The notes under the pieces are model-generated. The model saw only the letters and a list, made by a program, of their open reading frames with translations. It was not told the origin of the DNA and did no database searches. DNA of 7,398 nucleotides, taken from Thermoproteota archaeon. Lineage in GTDB: Archaea > Korarchaeota > Korarchaeia > Korarchaeales > Korarchaeaceae. The translations under genes were made by a program, and so were the position numbers. Positions 1-5,793 of this stretch are shown in pieces. Location of the stretch: contig QMVZ01000081.1 in the NCBI GenBank assembly GCA_003661365.1, positions 1 to 7,398 on the forward strand, given 5' to 3'. The first letter of the stretch is position 1; each line of letters begins with the position of its first letter.

Positions 1-567
1 ACTGTTGGGGAATATGAGAGCTTGGAGGAAGCCATTTCAAACCTCGAAAGGGAGAACAGCTGGCTTGCTGAGGTAGTTAGGACCAACATGATGATCACAA
101 TGGCACCGACCATGATAAAGGCTGGAGTAAAGGAGAACGTCATACCTGACTATTGTGAAGTCGTGGTAGACTGCAGGCTTCCCTCAGACTTTGGATTTGA
201 TTACTTGAAGGAACAGCTCCTAAAGGCCTTGGGAAGCCTGGAGGATATCGAAATCGAGATAATCGGAGCGGATCCTGGAACCTCATCCCCTTATGATACG
301 GAATTCTTCAGACATATAGAGGCCACGGTATCAAAATTTGATCCTGGGGCTATCTGCGTACCGAGCACCTCAAACGGAGGCACTGATAGTAGGTTCTTCA
401 GAGATAAGTTTGGTACCATCGCATACGGATTTAGGGTAACGAAGATGGATGTTCCGATTGAAGAGTACAGAAGGATGATTCACGGGGTTGACGAGAGGAT
501 CAGCCAAGAAAACCTGGTCTATAGGACGAAGATCCTGGTCGATTTGGTGAAAAGGGTTATGGGATAG
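1..567 (+). CDS. M20-family metallopeptidase/deacylase, C-terminal part (5' end outside window)
   Basis: The reading frame is open from the left edge to the TAG at 565-567, so only about 188 C-terminal residues are visible. A TTG at 22 is in frame but is probably internal. The sequence carries the usual C-terminal signature of M20 amidohydrolases (ArgE/DapE/ACY1/CPG2 group): the dimerisation ('lid') domain stretch AGVKENVIPD followed by VVVDCRLP, then NGGTDSRFF (from base 373), and IHGVDERIS with its His at 481-483, which in this family binds the second catalytic zinc. The N-terminal metal ligands and catalytic Glu lie outside the window. Known members hydrolyse N-acyl amino acids or peptides in the cytoplasm. 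The substrate cannot be told here: it could be a succinyl-diaminopimelate desuccinylase-like enzyme, an acetyl-amino-acid deacetylase or a carboxypeptidase. No partner gene follows in the same operon, since about 320 bases of AT-rich non-coding DNA come next. Family call is secure, substrate open. Confidence 0.93.
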   Translation, partial: TVGEYESLEEAISNLERENSWLAEVVRTNMMITMAPTMIKAGVKENVIPDYCEVVVDCRLPSDFGFDYLKEQLLKALGSLEDIEIEIIGADPGTSSPYDTEFFRHIEATVSKFDPGAICVPSTSNGGTDSRFFRDKFGTIAYGFRVTKMDVPIEEYRRMIHGVDERISQENLVYRTKILVDLVKRVMG

Positions 568-889
568 GAAGAACTTAAGGAATAAATATCAAAGTACTTA
601 AGATAGGAATGAATTGCAACTTAGGTTTGCACTAAAAGCCTTAATACATTTGTTATAATTCACTTGGTCACTAACTTAGACACGGACGCCTTGGCATGAA
701 ACGAACAAAAGGATATTTCATTTACATTTTCATTAAACTCATATCAACCAAACAAAAATTTTTGATGTAGTTTTATGCCCAATCCTGTTTTGGTGAGGAA
801 ATATCTAAAATTCCTTATCTTCTGGTAGAATAAAAAAATAATAAATCCTGCTGAACGATATAATCAATTGGTTGTAAGGTGCTTTGACC
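568..889. other. AT-rich intergenic stretch, no supported gene
   Basis: All frames are short and broken on both strands. I see no tRNA-like cloverleaf and no transposase fragment. CTTAAG occurs twice (574-579 and 597-602), and A-rich runs near 829-845 could be a promoter for the small regulator gene that follows. A 22-codon ORF starting at 696 has no ribosome binding site and no recognisable content. The stretch may be a promoter region or the residue of decayed sequence. Confidence 0.5.
876..881 (+). promoter_or_regulatory. Ribosome binding site AAGGTG ahead of TTG 890
   Basis: AAGGTG matches the archaeal Shine-Dalgarno core (AGGTG pairs with the CACCU of the 16S 3' end) and sits 8 bases before a TTG at 890. 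It supports TTG 890 as the original start of the winged-helix gene even though that frame is now interrupted. Confidence 0.5.
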
Positions 890-1151
890 TTGTCTATAGA
901 AGGAAGTAGATAAAGATATTCTCAAGATAATTCTAGGCACTACTGGTGACAAAAGTAGAAGAAAAATCCTAAAAACCTTAAAAACAAAGGGACCCTTGAA
1001 TAGGAATCAAATCTCTCATGAAACAGGATTAACTTGGACAACTAAAGATAGACAATTGAAATGGCTTTTACAATATGGATTCATTGAGGATTTTACTGTA
1101 GGCAAGAGGAAATACTTTAAAATTAAAGAAAAATTCCGGGATTTCTTTTAA
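890..1151 (+). pseudogene. Small winged-helix (ArsR/MarR-like) regulator, single-base frameshift near 902
   Basis: From 900 to the TAA at 1149-1151 one frame reads as a compact winged helix-turn-helix protein: DKSRRKILKTL (helix 1), GPLNRNQISHETGL (helix 2 and turn), a probable recognition helix around TKDRQLKWLLQYG, then a basic wing GKRKYFKIK. That frame has no ATG, GTG or TTG start upstream and is closed by TAG at 897-899. A TTG at 890 with a good ribosome binding site lies in another frame that stops at 911-913. Skipping one G at 902-903 joins them into a protein of about 86 residues starting MSIEEVDKDILKII, a typical size for archaeal stand-alone wHTH regulators. I therefore read it as a gene with a one-base insertion: a true mutation, a sequencing error, or less likely a programmed +1 shift. 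Known relatives bind promoter DNA, often near themselves. The secreted operon begins 170 bases downstream in the same direction and is a possible target. Confidence 0.68.
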
Positions 1152-1321
1152 CCAAAACTTGTAATCTAATATAATGTTAATTAGTTTCTTTTTATTATCT
1201 TATTAATACCCTGTAGTCTAAAAATATTGTGAAAATATTAGGGTAAAAAACGTGAAAATTTTGTAGAAAAAGAATAAACACTTATATAGCTACTATCAAG
1301 AAATACACATGGGTTAGATCT
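1152..1321. other. AT-rich leader/promoter region of the secreted-protein operon
   Basis: No coding potential is seen. The stretch is A/T dominated, with a T-rich run at 1186-1198 that could end transcription from the upstream regulator gene. The TATA box at 1281-1288 lies in its last 45 bases. Confidence 0.45.
1281..1288 (+). promoter_or_regulatory. Archaeal TATA box (CTTATATA) for the 1322-2583 operon
   Basis: CTTATATA preceded by an A-rich stretch is close to the Thermococcales TATA consensus. Transcription would start about 25 bases downstream, near 1308-1312, giving a leader of only about 10-14 bases before ATG 1322. No strong Shine-Dalgarno is seen in that short leader, so the first gene may be translated as a nearly leaderless message. 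Confidence 0.6.
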
Positions 1322-1930
1322 ATGTTATCGAAAATTCACACTTATATTCCTATAATGGTAGTAATACTACTTCTTTGTATAGTAGCCGCTCCATTGTTTC
1401 ACCATGAGGGGGTAACTCAAGAGCCTGTTTCTACCGAATTCGGCATTCCCAGTCCAACAGTTCCTCCAAGAGCAGTAACTGGAACTCCTGTAAGCCTAAA
1501 GGAAGCCCAGGAAATATTGGGAACTGAGTTCCCTTTGCCCAAATACTTGCCTAAAGGTTTTGAGCTTAAAAGAGTCCTTTTGTTAGGGAAAAACATCGTA
1601 TACCTTATTTATTCAGATAAGGAAGTAAGTAATGAGACTAACTTACTGAAGGTTCTTAAAGAGGGAAAAATAGAGATTATATTACAAAAAGTAAGACCCG
1701 AATACTTTCCATCTGAGAACATAGCTGAAATGCTTGCAAGGGATGTTGGTGGGTCTGTGATTTCTTTTGGAGAAATTAAAGCGTGGGCGATAGTTGACGT
1801 AAGAAACAATTGGTTCATCATTAAGTGGTGGGATAGAGACAGACTTCTTCGTATTTCAGTTGGAACTGATCCGTCTATAAGTCACGAAGAGACCGTTAAA
1901 GTTGCATACTCTATGATGAGAGGAAGTTAA
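1322..1930 (+). CDS. Membrane-anchored extracytoplasmic protein with DUF4367-like domain
   Basis: The 202-residue protein has a single N-terminal hydrophobic segment (about residues 8-26), which may be an uncleaved anchor or a signal peptide. A Pro/Thr/Ser-rich linker (about 33-57) follows, typical of archaeal surface proteins. The globular part begins with SLKEAQEILG and PLPKYLPKGFELKRV (about 58-84). This pattern of an 'AQ' helix, then a hydrophobic Pro-rich loop 'yLPxGf', then strands, resembles DUF4367 domains found outside the membrane in surface and anti-sigma-like proteins. The remainder alternates strands and ends in a helix. It contains no obvious catalytic motif. The N-terminal Cys19 lies inside the hydrophobic segment and does not form a convincing lipobox. 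It is the first gene of a two-gene operon, with its stop 2 bases before the next ATG. A role in surface sensing or in holding the partner protein is inference. The domain resemblance was judged by eye. Confidence 0.78.
   Translation: MLSKIHTYIPIMVVILLLCIVAAPLFHHEGVTQEPVSTEFGIPSPTVPPRAVTGTPVSLKEAQEILGTEFPLPKYLPKGFELKRVLLLGKNIVYLIYSDKEVSNETNLLKVLKEGKIEIILQKVRPEYFPSENIAEMLARDVGGSVISFGEIKAWAIVDVRNNWFIIKWWDRDRLLRISVGTDPSISHEETVKVAYSMMRGS
1918..1926 (+). promoter_or_regulatory. Ribosome binding site for the second operon gene
   Basis: GAGAGGAAG lies 6 bases before ATG 1933 and overlaps the last codons of the upstream gene. It fixes the ATG at 1933 as start and indicates translational coupling of the two genes. 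Confidence 0.6.
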
Positions 1931-1932
1931 AG

Positions 1933-2583
1933 ATGAAAAAACTGATTACGATTTATTTGACTATTTCCGTGGTCTGTATGTTGATGTCTATATTGGCTCT
2001 ACAAGATTCCTCTCATTGGTACGCGGCTGGATGGTGGGACGAACAAATGAACTGGGAATATCAAACCTTAGGAGTCTATGGTGTTAATTCCGTATATGAT
2101 GTATATGTTTCGTCTCAAACATTTGTAGCGGAGTATGTAGCAGTAGTCTTTCCTCCCCAGCAAGGAGGACAACAAGACTGGATTGAATGTGGCTGGATAA
2201 AAGGAGTATCAGTGGTAGGAGACACGCAGGGGAAAATAATGATTTACTGGGGGTATAAAGACGAAACAGGCTATTACTCAAGTTTTTGGAAGGAAGTCTT
2301 TGAAGGTGAGAGTCACTGGTACAAGATTTATCGAGGATCAAATTATTGGTATGTTTACTCAGATGGGGTTCTGTTAAAGACAGTACCTTTAACATATCCT
2401 GGTGGTTTAGTTCAGGGAGCTTCCGAAACAAGTAGTGACAAAAACTCGATGGAAGGACACTTCTGGAATCTAAAAGAGAAAGAACCAAGCGGTTGGTGGC
2501 TCTGGGATTCTATGTATGCAGACGCAGATCCTCCCTATTGGATACAAATAATTAATTCACATGAGTTTATAACAGGGCCATAA
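1933..2583 (+). CDS. Secreted Trp/Tyr-rich beta-sandwich-like protein of unknown function
   Basis: I do not recognise this 216-residue protein. It has a clear Sec-type signal peptide: a Lys-rich start (MKK), a hydrophobic core to about residue 22, and a likely cleavage near ALA/LQ. The mature part is strikingly aromatic, with 15 Trp and 19 Tyr, and has almost no Cys. Patterns such as FVAEYVAVVF, DWIECGWIKG, MIYWGYKDETGYY, HWYKIYRGSNYWYVYSDG and SGWWLWDS alternate polar and aromatic residues like a lectin or glucanase beta-sandwich. The layout (a strand with W-I-x-x-G-W, a Tyr-rich strand, then a 'dG' hairpin) recalls bacterial eqolisin/neprosin-like sandwich domains, but the Gln/Glu pair of those peptidases is not evident, so this is only a shape analogy. 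Surface-exposed aromatic rows would suit carbohydrate binding. It follows the DUF4367-like membrane protein by 2 bases with its own ribosome binding site, so the two are probably made together. Confidence 0.8.
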   Translation: MKKLITIYLTISVVCMLMSILALQDSSHWYAAGWWDEQMNWEYQTLGVYGVNSVYDVYVSSQTFVAEYVAVVFPPQQGGQQDWIECGWIKGVSVVGDTQGKIMIYWGYKDETGYYSSFWKEVFEGESHWYKIYRGSNYWYVYSDGVLLKTVPLTYPGGLVQGASETSSDKNSMEGHFWNLKEKEPSGWWLWDSMYADADPPYWIQIINSHEFITGP

Positions 2584-2591
2584 TGATCCAA

Positions 2592-2607
2592 CTCCTCTTT
2601 TTTCTTT
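2592..2607 (+). terminator. T-tract terminator after the secreted-protein operon
   Basis: A pyrimidine run CTCC TC TTTTTT C TTT starts 8 bases after the stop codon at 2583, without a hairpin. This is the usual form of an archaeal intrinsic terminator. It lies between two convergent genes. Confidence 0.5.
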
Positions 2608-3265
2608 AGCGCGCGTTTTTGATTTCTTTTTGATCATATTTAACTAATTCCAAGATTTTTTCTCTCTTAAATTTCGTTGGACGATAAAGGGGGTGAGCTA
2701 GACAGGAATCTACCCCTTCCAGCATTTTCAACTTATCCCATTGTGGAACGCTAGGACTTTTGGAGATCGGCATCCACATCAAGTGTATCCTGAAGCACCT
2801 ATCTATGTGCTTTAATCTATGTCTAACATCGATAAAATCTATGGACTTGAATCCAAGCCTTTCCATCTGCTTCCTTTTGAACTATGGGCTCCAATGATGT
2901 TCCAAGGCTATGGTTTCGAAACCCCTTGCATCCTTTTCTTTGTTAATCATTTGGTTCATAAGTAGCTTTCCAAAATTGTGACCCTTAGCCTTCCTCAAGA
3001 CCCATATGCAGTTCATCACAACTACTTTATCTCCAAGTATAAGGTAGCTTGATGCTTCTGCTGGTGCATACTATATCTGACCGACTGGATTTCCTTCAAA
3101 AATCAGGAGAGTCTTGTGAAATCCCTTAGGGACTGCTTGATCCAGATATCTGCTTCTCTTCCTATACTTTCTGAAAGGGAGAAGAGCAAGGCATCTGTAA
3201 AGATGTTTTTCGTACTCTTTGCTTTCAACTATATCTATCAGTTTGATATCGAGTCCTAACATCAT
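2606..3265 (-). pseudogene. GNAT-family N-acetyltransferase interrupted by two in-frame TAG codons
   Basis: On the minus strand one frame runs without frameshift from ATG 3265 to TAA at 2606-2608, about 217 residues, broken only by TAG at 3073-3071 (after GNPVGQI) and TAG at 2884-2882 (after LEHHWSP). The fragments join into a recognisable GNAT protein: strand LLIFEGNPVGQI, then YAPAEASSYLI, the acetyl-CoA-binding motif A as VLRKAKGHNFGKLLM, and WSP-x-FKRKQMERLGFKS, which is motif B. A C-terminal extension follows (RIHLMWMPI to LAHPLYRP) of the kind seen in longer archaeal GNAT proteins. GNAT enzymes transfer acetyl from acetyl-CoA to an amine in the cytoplasm. The target is unknown. Both stops are one base from sense codons that would fit (for example GAG and TGG), so independent nonsense mutations explain it best. 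The doubled start is ATGATG. It lies 92 bases downstream of the minus-strand creatininase gene. Confidence 0.82.
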
Positions 3266-3357
3266 TTAATGATAAGATGGCTGCCTAAAAGATTCCTGTG
3301 TAGATAAGCCCTTAGAACTCATGAATAGGACAGAACAATAGAGGAAGCTTGTTTATC

Positions 3358-4110
3358 CTACTCGTACTTAAGGTCCTCCTTGAGTGCCTGAAGGATTCTA
3401 TTTGTCACCTCCTTTACTAGTTTTTCAGCAAACTCCTTAGAAGCAAGCCTTGGATCCCCTATTCCTCCCGTTGGATATCTCTGATCGAAGTAAGCTAAGA
3501 CCTTAGTTGATGGGAGCTCTCTCTCCTGGGGAGGCCCCCTATACTCCTGCTTCCTCATCTTATCTTCTCTTATCAAGTCTGGTCTGAACAGCATAATCAT
3601 GCTGGTTTCATAGAAACCTGAATGCCCATATGGGACGTCCTTGCCATATTCCTTTATGAGATCTCTAGCGAACTCCGTCCAATGGACAAAGTAGGTCTTT
3701 AGGCCAATTTCCCTCTCAATTCTCAGCAAAGCAAGCCTAATCGCATGTATGTTCCCTCCATGGAAGTTCATTACTAACAAACGTTTTGCTCCATGCCTCT
3801 TCAGGCTTAAAGCTATCTCGAAGATCATGTTCATGTATGTCTTGTTCTTCAGGGTGATGGTTCCAGGAAAGCGGATGTGGTGCTCAGAGAGGCCGTATCT
3901 GAGGGTCGGGAGGACCACTAATTTTAGGTCACCCGAGCTTTCAGCAAGATATCTGGCTAAGTACTCAGCTCTTATGCTGTCAGTTGATAGTGGAAGGTGT
4001 AGTGAGTGTTGTTCCAAGCTTCCAGCAGGTAATATCACAAAATCAGCCTCTTTAATCGCTTTACCAGCTTCTTCCGAGGTCATTTCCTCAAGAAGAACTT
4101 TCCTATTCAT
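3358..4110 (-). CDS. Creatininase-family amidohydrolase (first of divergent pair)
   Basis: The protein has 250 residues, normal for the family. Creatininase (creatinine amidohydrolase) proteins are cytoplasmic binuclear-metal hydrolases acting on cyclic or linear amides. Characterised members include creatininase, the archaeal FAPy nucleotide deformylase ArfB and the mycofactocin peptidase MftE. The metal ligands are visible: Glu33 and His35 in PAGSLEQHSLHLPLSTD, Asp44, His117 in MNFHGGN, and Glu168 in GHSGFYETS. FPGTITL (about 81-87) is also a family signature. The loop after the first His reads SLH where most members have GPH, and HSGFYE replaces the more common HAGExE, so it belongs to a side branch and creatinine is unlikely to be its substrate. 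ATG 4110 is preceded by a weak AGGT and a TATA-like box at 4141-4148. It is divergent from a distant paralogue at 4302-5090. Substrate unknown. Confidence 0.9.
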   Translation of the reverse strand: MNRKVLLEEMTSEEAGKAIKEADFVILPAGSLEQHSLHLPLSTDSIRAEYLARYLAESSGDLKLVVLPTLRYGLSEHHIRFPGTITLKNKTYMNMIFEIALSLKRHGAKRLLVMNFHGGNIHAIRLALLRIEREIGLKTYFVHWTEFARDLIKEYGKDVPYGHSGFYETSMIMLFRPDLIREDKMRKQEYRGPPQERELPSTKVLAYFDQRYPTGGIGDPRLASKEFAEKLVKEVTNRILQALKEDLKYE

Positions 4111-4140
4111 TTTAGAGACCTAACTTTTCTTCTTCCGAAA

Positions 4141-4148
4141 TAATATAA
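4141..4148 (-). promoter_or_regulatory. TATA box for the minus-strand creatininase gene
   Basis: On the minus strand the bases read TTATATTA, about 31 bases from ATG 4110. Transcription would begin near 4118, giving a leader of under 10 bases. The shared region 4111-4301 holds both divergent promoters. No strong operator-like palindrome was found in it by eye. Confidence 0.45.
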
Positions 4149-4237
4149 CCTCTGCTCTTGAAGGAACGTATTGCATCCTTTAAGCTATCTTTGAAATTTC
4201 ACCATCTATCTATATCCAAATTTTGAAGTTTTCTACC

Positions 4238-4257
4238 CGTTTAATACATGTTTTTAA
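4238..4257 (+). promoter_or_regulatory. TATA-like promoter for the plus-strand creatininase gene
   Basis: Two T/A-rich elements, GTTTAATA (4239-4246) and TTTTTAAG (4250-4257), lie 45-63 bases before GTG 4302. A start of transcription about 25 bases downstream would fall near 4270-4282, placing the ribosome binding site at 4289-4295 in the leader. The ATG at 4248 would lie inside this promoter and so is unlikely to be used. Confidence 0.4.
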
Positions 4258-4288
4258 GCCTGCAAGGGAGTAGCCCACTCTGTGCCTT

Positions 4289-4295
4289 GGGAGGG
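4289..4295 (+). promoter_or_regulatory. Ribosome binding site GGGAGGG deciding start GTG 4302
   Basis: GGGAGGG with 6 bases of spacing to GTG 4302 is the only strong Shine-Dalgarno in the 5' part of this frame. The in-frame ATG at 4248 has none, and ATG 4362 has only a weaker AGAAGGG at 4347-4353. Confidence 0.55.
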
Positions 4296-4301
4296 TTGTC
4301 A

Positions 4302-5090
4302 GTGGATCAAACCCTAGATGCCAAAATAAAGGCAAATTCATGGCAAAGAAGGGTCTGGTTGATGAGCTGGAGGGAGTTTAGGGAGAAGGTTCATGATACT
4401 AAGCTTGCTTTCCTCCCAATTGGATGCATAGAGGCCCATGGTCCACATCTCCCTTTAGGAACAGATTTTTTGATCGCTGAATTCATAGCCATTAAACTTG
4501 CTAAGAGAATGAAAGGTTTGCTCTTGCCTGCAATCACGTATGGAGTGGTTAGGGGGCTGTCCGGATTTCCTGGAGCAATTAGAATATCCCCAATTGCTCT
4601 TGAAGAGACGGTTTATGGTATCCTAAGCTCTCTTGGCGATAACGGAATTAAGAAGGTGATAATAGTTAACGGTCATGGTTCTGAATACCACGTTAAGGCC
4701 ATAAACAAAGGGATGGATCGAGCCTGGTATAACAAAAAGGTAAGGAGCGCCCTTGTTAACTGGTGGGTTTACGCCAGAAAAATCTCAACTGAGATTTTTG
4801 GCGCCTCAGGAGATCATGCGGGGACAGCTGAAACGGCCATGGTAGTTGCTATAAACGACTACCTCTTAAAGGATAGGCCTATAAGAGAGAAGGACATAGA
4901 GCACCTCAAGTCGGGCATAAGAGCTGTTCCTTGGGCCGGGTCTATCCTCTTACACGAAGGCGAGAATATGATTGTCCCAAATAAAAAAGAAGCCAAGTTC
5001 TTCGTTCAAAGGCTCTTAGATCGATTAGAAAGTGAAATTCGAGAGATCTTAAGTGGTTGGAGTGTTCAAATAGAAGCTATGAAGGAGTAG
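4302..5090 (+). CDS. Creatininase-family amidohydrolase (second of divergent pair)
   Basis: The open frame begins at ATG 4248, but GTG 4302 is chosen because of the GGGAGGG site before it. This gives 262 residues and keeps the family's first strand and helix (RRVWLMSWREF). ATG 4362 would cut into that segment. Ligands, numbered from GTG 4302: Glu44 and His46 in IGCIEAHGPHLPLGTD, Asp55, His125 in VNGHGSEYH, and Glu177 in GDHAGTAET. FPGAIRIS matches the family's FPG-T loop. This copy keeps the standard HGPH and HAG motifs, unlike the neighbour, so the two are distant paralogues and not a recent duplication, and they may act on different amides. The family uses two divalent metals to open an amide bond in the cytoplasm. 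The context (M20 peptidase, DUF401 transporter nearby) fits catabolism or salvage of a nitrogen compound, but no substrate is shown. The stop TAG at 5088-5090 directly abuts the truncated transporter. Confidence 0.9.
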   Translation: MDQTLDAKIKANSWQRRVWLMSWREFREKVHDTKLAFLPIGCIEAHGPHLPLGTDFLIAEFIAIKLAKRMKGLLLPAITYGVVRGLSGFPGAIRISPIALEETVYGILSSLGDNGIKKVIIVNGHGSEYHVKAINKGMDRAWYNKKVRSALVNWWVYARKISTEIFGASGDHAGTAETAMVVAINDYLLKDRPIREKDIEHLKSGIRAVPWAGSILLHEGENMIVPNKKEAKFFVQRLLDRLESEIREILSGWSVQIEAMKE

Positions 5091-5793
5091 AAGTGAATTA
5101 ATCTTATCGTACCTCAAGAACATAGTTATAAACTACTTACTTGCTCTACTTCCTTTTAGCACGACAATCATAATTCTCTCTCTTACTTTAACCGAAACAG
5201 TCAAAAGAAGAAGCCCTAACATCAGAAAAGTCTTTAAGACAATAGATCCGGGGGGAAGATGCTCAGGTTTTCTTGTGTTCATTGGTCTTTTCTGCATTGC
5301 TGGGTTTTCTATGGGAATCACTTGGGCTTATGTAATTCCTTTGTTCCTAAAATCAATGGGCTTGTCTGTAGAGAGAATTGGGGCCCTATTAAGCGTTCAA
5401 TCACTAGTTTCAGGGGTCACCCTATATCTTCTATCATCGAAGATCAACTACAGAAGGTTCTTGCTCTTATCTGGAGCTTATTCTTCCTTAGGAATTCTTG
5501 CCTTCGGCTTTGCCGATAAATCAACCATTTTTCCTCTGAGCTTAATTTTGGGGACTGCTTCTGGAGCAATGGGCGCAATTCATGAGGCGGTAATCGGAAG
5601 AATAGCTAGGGAGGGAACGTATGGGGCAGACATAGGCCTACTTATGCTAGGGCTGCACAGTGGAAACACTATTGCACAAGCCATTTCAGGGTTCTTGATC
5701 TCAGCTATCGGATATCCGTCCCTGTTTTGTCTTTCTGCAATAGGGTCTCTCATTTTCTCAGTCCTAGCACACATTAGAATTTCGAAAAACTAA
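5083..5793 (+). pseudogene. 5'-truncated major facilitator superfamily transporter (C-terminal half)
   Basis: The frame is open from 5083 to TAA 5791-5793 and codes for the second half of an MFS permease. The first hydrophobic segment (INYLLALLPFSTTIIILSL, about 5128-5184) looks like TM6. Then comes a basic cytoplasmic loop (TVKRRSPNIRKVF), followed by six hydrophobic segments that match TM7-TM12. The first in-frame start-like codon is GTG 5275, inside TM7 and without a usable ribosome binding site. Coding homology thus runs well upstream of any possible start, and TM1-TM5 are missing: the frame meets a TGA at 5080-5082 within the last codons of the creatininase gene. A full-length MFS protein has about 380-400 residues. 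I conclude that a deletion or rearrangement joined the creatininase gene to the remnant. The original substrate is unknown. The frame itself is undamaged, so the loss may be recent or the fragment may still be expressed. Confidence 0.78.

Noticed and set aside
574..602. Two CTTAAG palindromes 23 bases apart after the M20 gene
   Set aside because: Six-base palindromes of A/T-rich composition recur by chance, with no further symmetry around them.
696..764. 22-codon ORF in the AT-rich gap (MKRTKGYFIYIF...)
   Set aside because: No ribosome binding site and length expected by chance in AT-rich DNA.
568..1321. Possible CRISPR array, tRNA or transposon remnant in the long gap
   Set aside because: No regularly spaced repeats, no cloverleaf or CCA-type arms and no terminal inverted repeats were seen. 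Only the wHTH frame gives a coherent signal.
2084..2488. 134-codon minus-strand ORF opposite the secreted protein gene
   Set aside because: It is antisense to a gene with a signal peptide, ribosome binding site and promoter. Its own sequence is Ser/Leu-rich without domain features.
2606..3265. Pyrrolysine-type read-through of the two TAG codons
   Set aside because: The apparent lineage does not use pyrrolysine, other genes in the window terminate with TAG, and a simple two-mutation pseudogene explains the data. Kept only as a check in the findings.
3749..4123. 124-codon plus-strand ORF opposite the first creatininase gene
   Set aside because: Shadow of a gene whose metal-binding motifs are all in the other strand; no ribosome binding site.
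5259..5519. 86-codon ORF starting at ATG 5259 after a GGGGGGAAG run
   Set aside because: The purine run and ATG look like a start site, but the frame is off by one from the clear MFS frame and the product (MLRFSCVHWSF...) has no family features.
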